This document shows positions 63,585 through 64,000 of a stretch of 64,000 nt of DNA, one piece after another. The DNA is taken from positions 248,001-312,000 of the forward strand of contig NZ_APNG01000002.1 of NCBI RefSeq assembly GCF_040361255.1, read 5' to 3'. How positions within the stretch are numbered: position 1 is the first letter of the stretch; each line of letters opens with the position of its first letter. A program made the translations under genes and the position numbers. The DNA is from Salinisphaera sp040361255 (GTDB taxonomy: Bacteria; Pseudomonadota; Gammaproteobacteria; Nevskiales; Salinisphaeraceae). A model generated the notes under the pieces. It worked only from the letters and a program-made list of their open reading frames with translations, searched no databases and was not told where the DNA came from.

Positions 63585-63801
63585 TCCATGCCTCCATTAA
63601 CGTATTTCGATGTTTCTCGACCAGCTTGAATAGCTCGTTGAGTTCATGAGCTGCAAAGCCCGTGCTTGAAGCAAGTGATACAGGTTCCAGCCAAAACTTC
63701 GCTAACATGCGCTCTCGCTGAACGTGGATATGCACGGGTTCGCTATTTTCGTTCGCGTAGAAGAAAAACCGGTATCCACCTATGCGTAATACGGTTGGCA
63801 A
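63565..63801 (-). CDS. DUF4160 domain protein
   Basis: A 78-aa DUF4160 protein: PTVLRIGGYRFFFYANENSEPVHIHVQRE near the start, then AKFWLEPV and HELNELFKLVEKHRNTLMEAWNEFF. The start is a TTG at 63801 with AGAGG upstream, 19 bp after the R' end of the neighbouring attC. It is followed by DUF2442 with overlap. It is proposed to be the other half of a possible toxin-antitoxin pair. Which member is the toxin is not established. Confidence 0.85.
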   Translation of the reverse strand: MPTVLRIGGYRFFFYANENSEPVHIHVQRERMLAKFWLEPVSLASSTGFAAHELNELFKLVEKHRNTLMEAWNEFFSN

Positions 63802-63819
63802 GACAAAACCTCTTTTAAA

Positions 63820-63892
63820 CCTAACGCCGAAGCTCAGTTGCCGCCCGAAGCGCGGCAGCGCTTCGGGCGGTCAACTGCAGCGAACTGTTGGG
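63820..63892 (-). other. attC integron recombination site 2
   Basis: A 73-bp imperfect palindrome: on the minus strand CCCAACAGTTCGCTG to GCTTCGGCGTTAGG. A 13-16-bp stem (CGCCCGAAGCGC with GCGCTTCGGGCG) forms the centre. It belongs to the upstream cassette in minus-strand order, whose gene lies mostly beyond 64000. The DUF4160 gene starts right after its GTTAGG. Confidence 0.83.
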
Positions 63893-63930
63893 TGACGCTA
63901 GCCACTCTATTACGCAAAGTGACTGAATCC

Positions 63931-63999
63931 CTAGACAAGCCAGGGGCACCCAGTTGCAGCCTCTAAATGAGCGGTTTTAATTCCACGCGAAACAATTAG
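63931..63999 (-). CDS. Possible 3' end of next cassette gene (partial)
   Basis: A 22-codon open frame ending with TAG at 63931 (ending AATGCPWLV), entering from the window edge. Its position upstream of attC site 2 would suit the 3' end of the neighbouring cassette's gene. Too short to identify; it may be chance. Confidence 0.2.
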   Translation of the reverse strand, partial: LIVSRGIKTAHLEAATGCPWLV

Positions 64000-64000
64000 C

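Overview
The window is a GC-rich (roughly 60-65% G+C) chromosomal segment of a gammaproteobacterium. Typical gammaproteobacterial neighbourhoods support this: zapA - 6S RNA - 5-formyl-THF cyclo-ligase, proC-yggT, metX-metW, groS-groL behind a sigma32-like promoter, and an LPS locus lying between ilvE and glnE. Gene content would suit a halotolerant marine or saline lineage of the Salinisphaera kind, but that is inference; no rRNA or other definitive marker is present.

Positions 1-29,560 are a cell-surface carbohydrate region. It opens with a partial CotH-kinase-like lipoprotein, then Kdo/heptose genes (waaA, hldE, lpxL, kdkA, hldD) with ilvE embedded among them. It continues with a long series of family 4 and family 2 glycosyltransferases, a WaaP-type kinase, a NodB deacetylase, two methyltransferases and an AsnB-type amidotransferase. 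After glnE it ends with a GDP-L-fucose module (gmd, fcl and a family 11 fucosyltransferase). Together these could build the Kdo-heptose inner core, its phosphorylation, and a fucosylated, amidated or deacetylated outer polysaccharide.

Positions 29,600-42,700 are mostly housekeeping: groS-groL, a thiolase, two sodium-coupled amino-acid symporters (one behind a 16-codon coupled leader), hemH, sohB, a two-PDZ Deg protease with a sigmaE-like promoter, zapA with its small coiled-coil partner, 6S RNA, a folate cyclo-ligase, an EVE protein and an NTF2-like protein. Positions 42,700-43,700 are an AT-rich insertion beside a decayed copy of a glycosyltransferase 3' end. Positions 43,700-51,125 carry a family 9 glycosyltransferase, a CDF transporter, ilvA, proC, yggT, metX, metW and a DUF4426 protein. 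A 770-bp repeat-bearing gap follows.

Positions 51,900-62,500 hold a TerB-like protein, an alpha/beta hydrolase, a large CPA1 antiporter with an RCK domain, an SH3 envelope protein, a 276-bp MITE-like element, tatD, a DUF883/YqjE-like pair, and an iron-uptake operon (helical periplasmic protein plus FbpABC) behind a Fur-box-like site. The last 1.5 kb (62,530-64,000) is mobile DNA. It has two gene fragments butted together and then two 73-bp attC-like integron recombination sites bracketing a DUF4160-DUF2442 gene pair. This looks like part of an integron cassette array read on the minus strand and continuing beyond the window.
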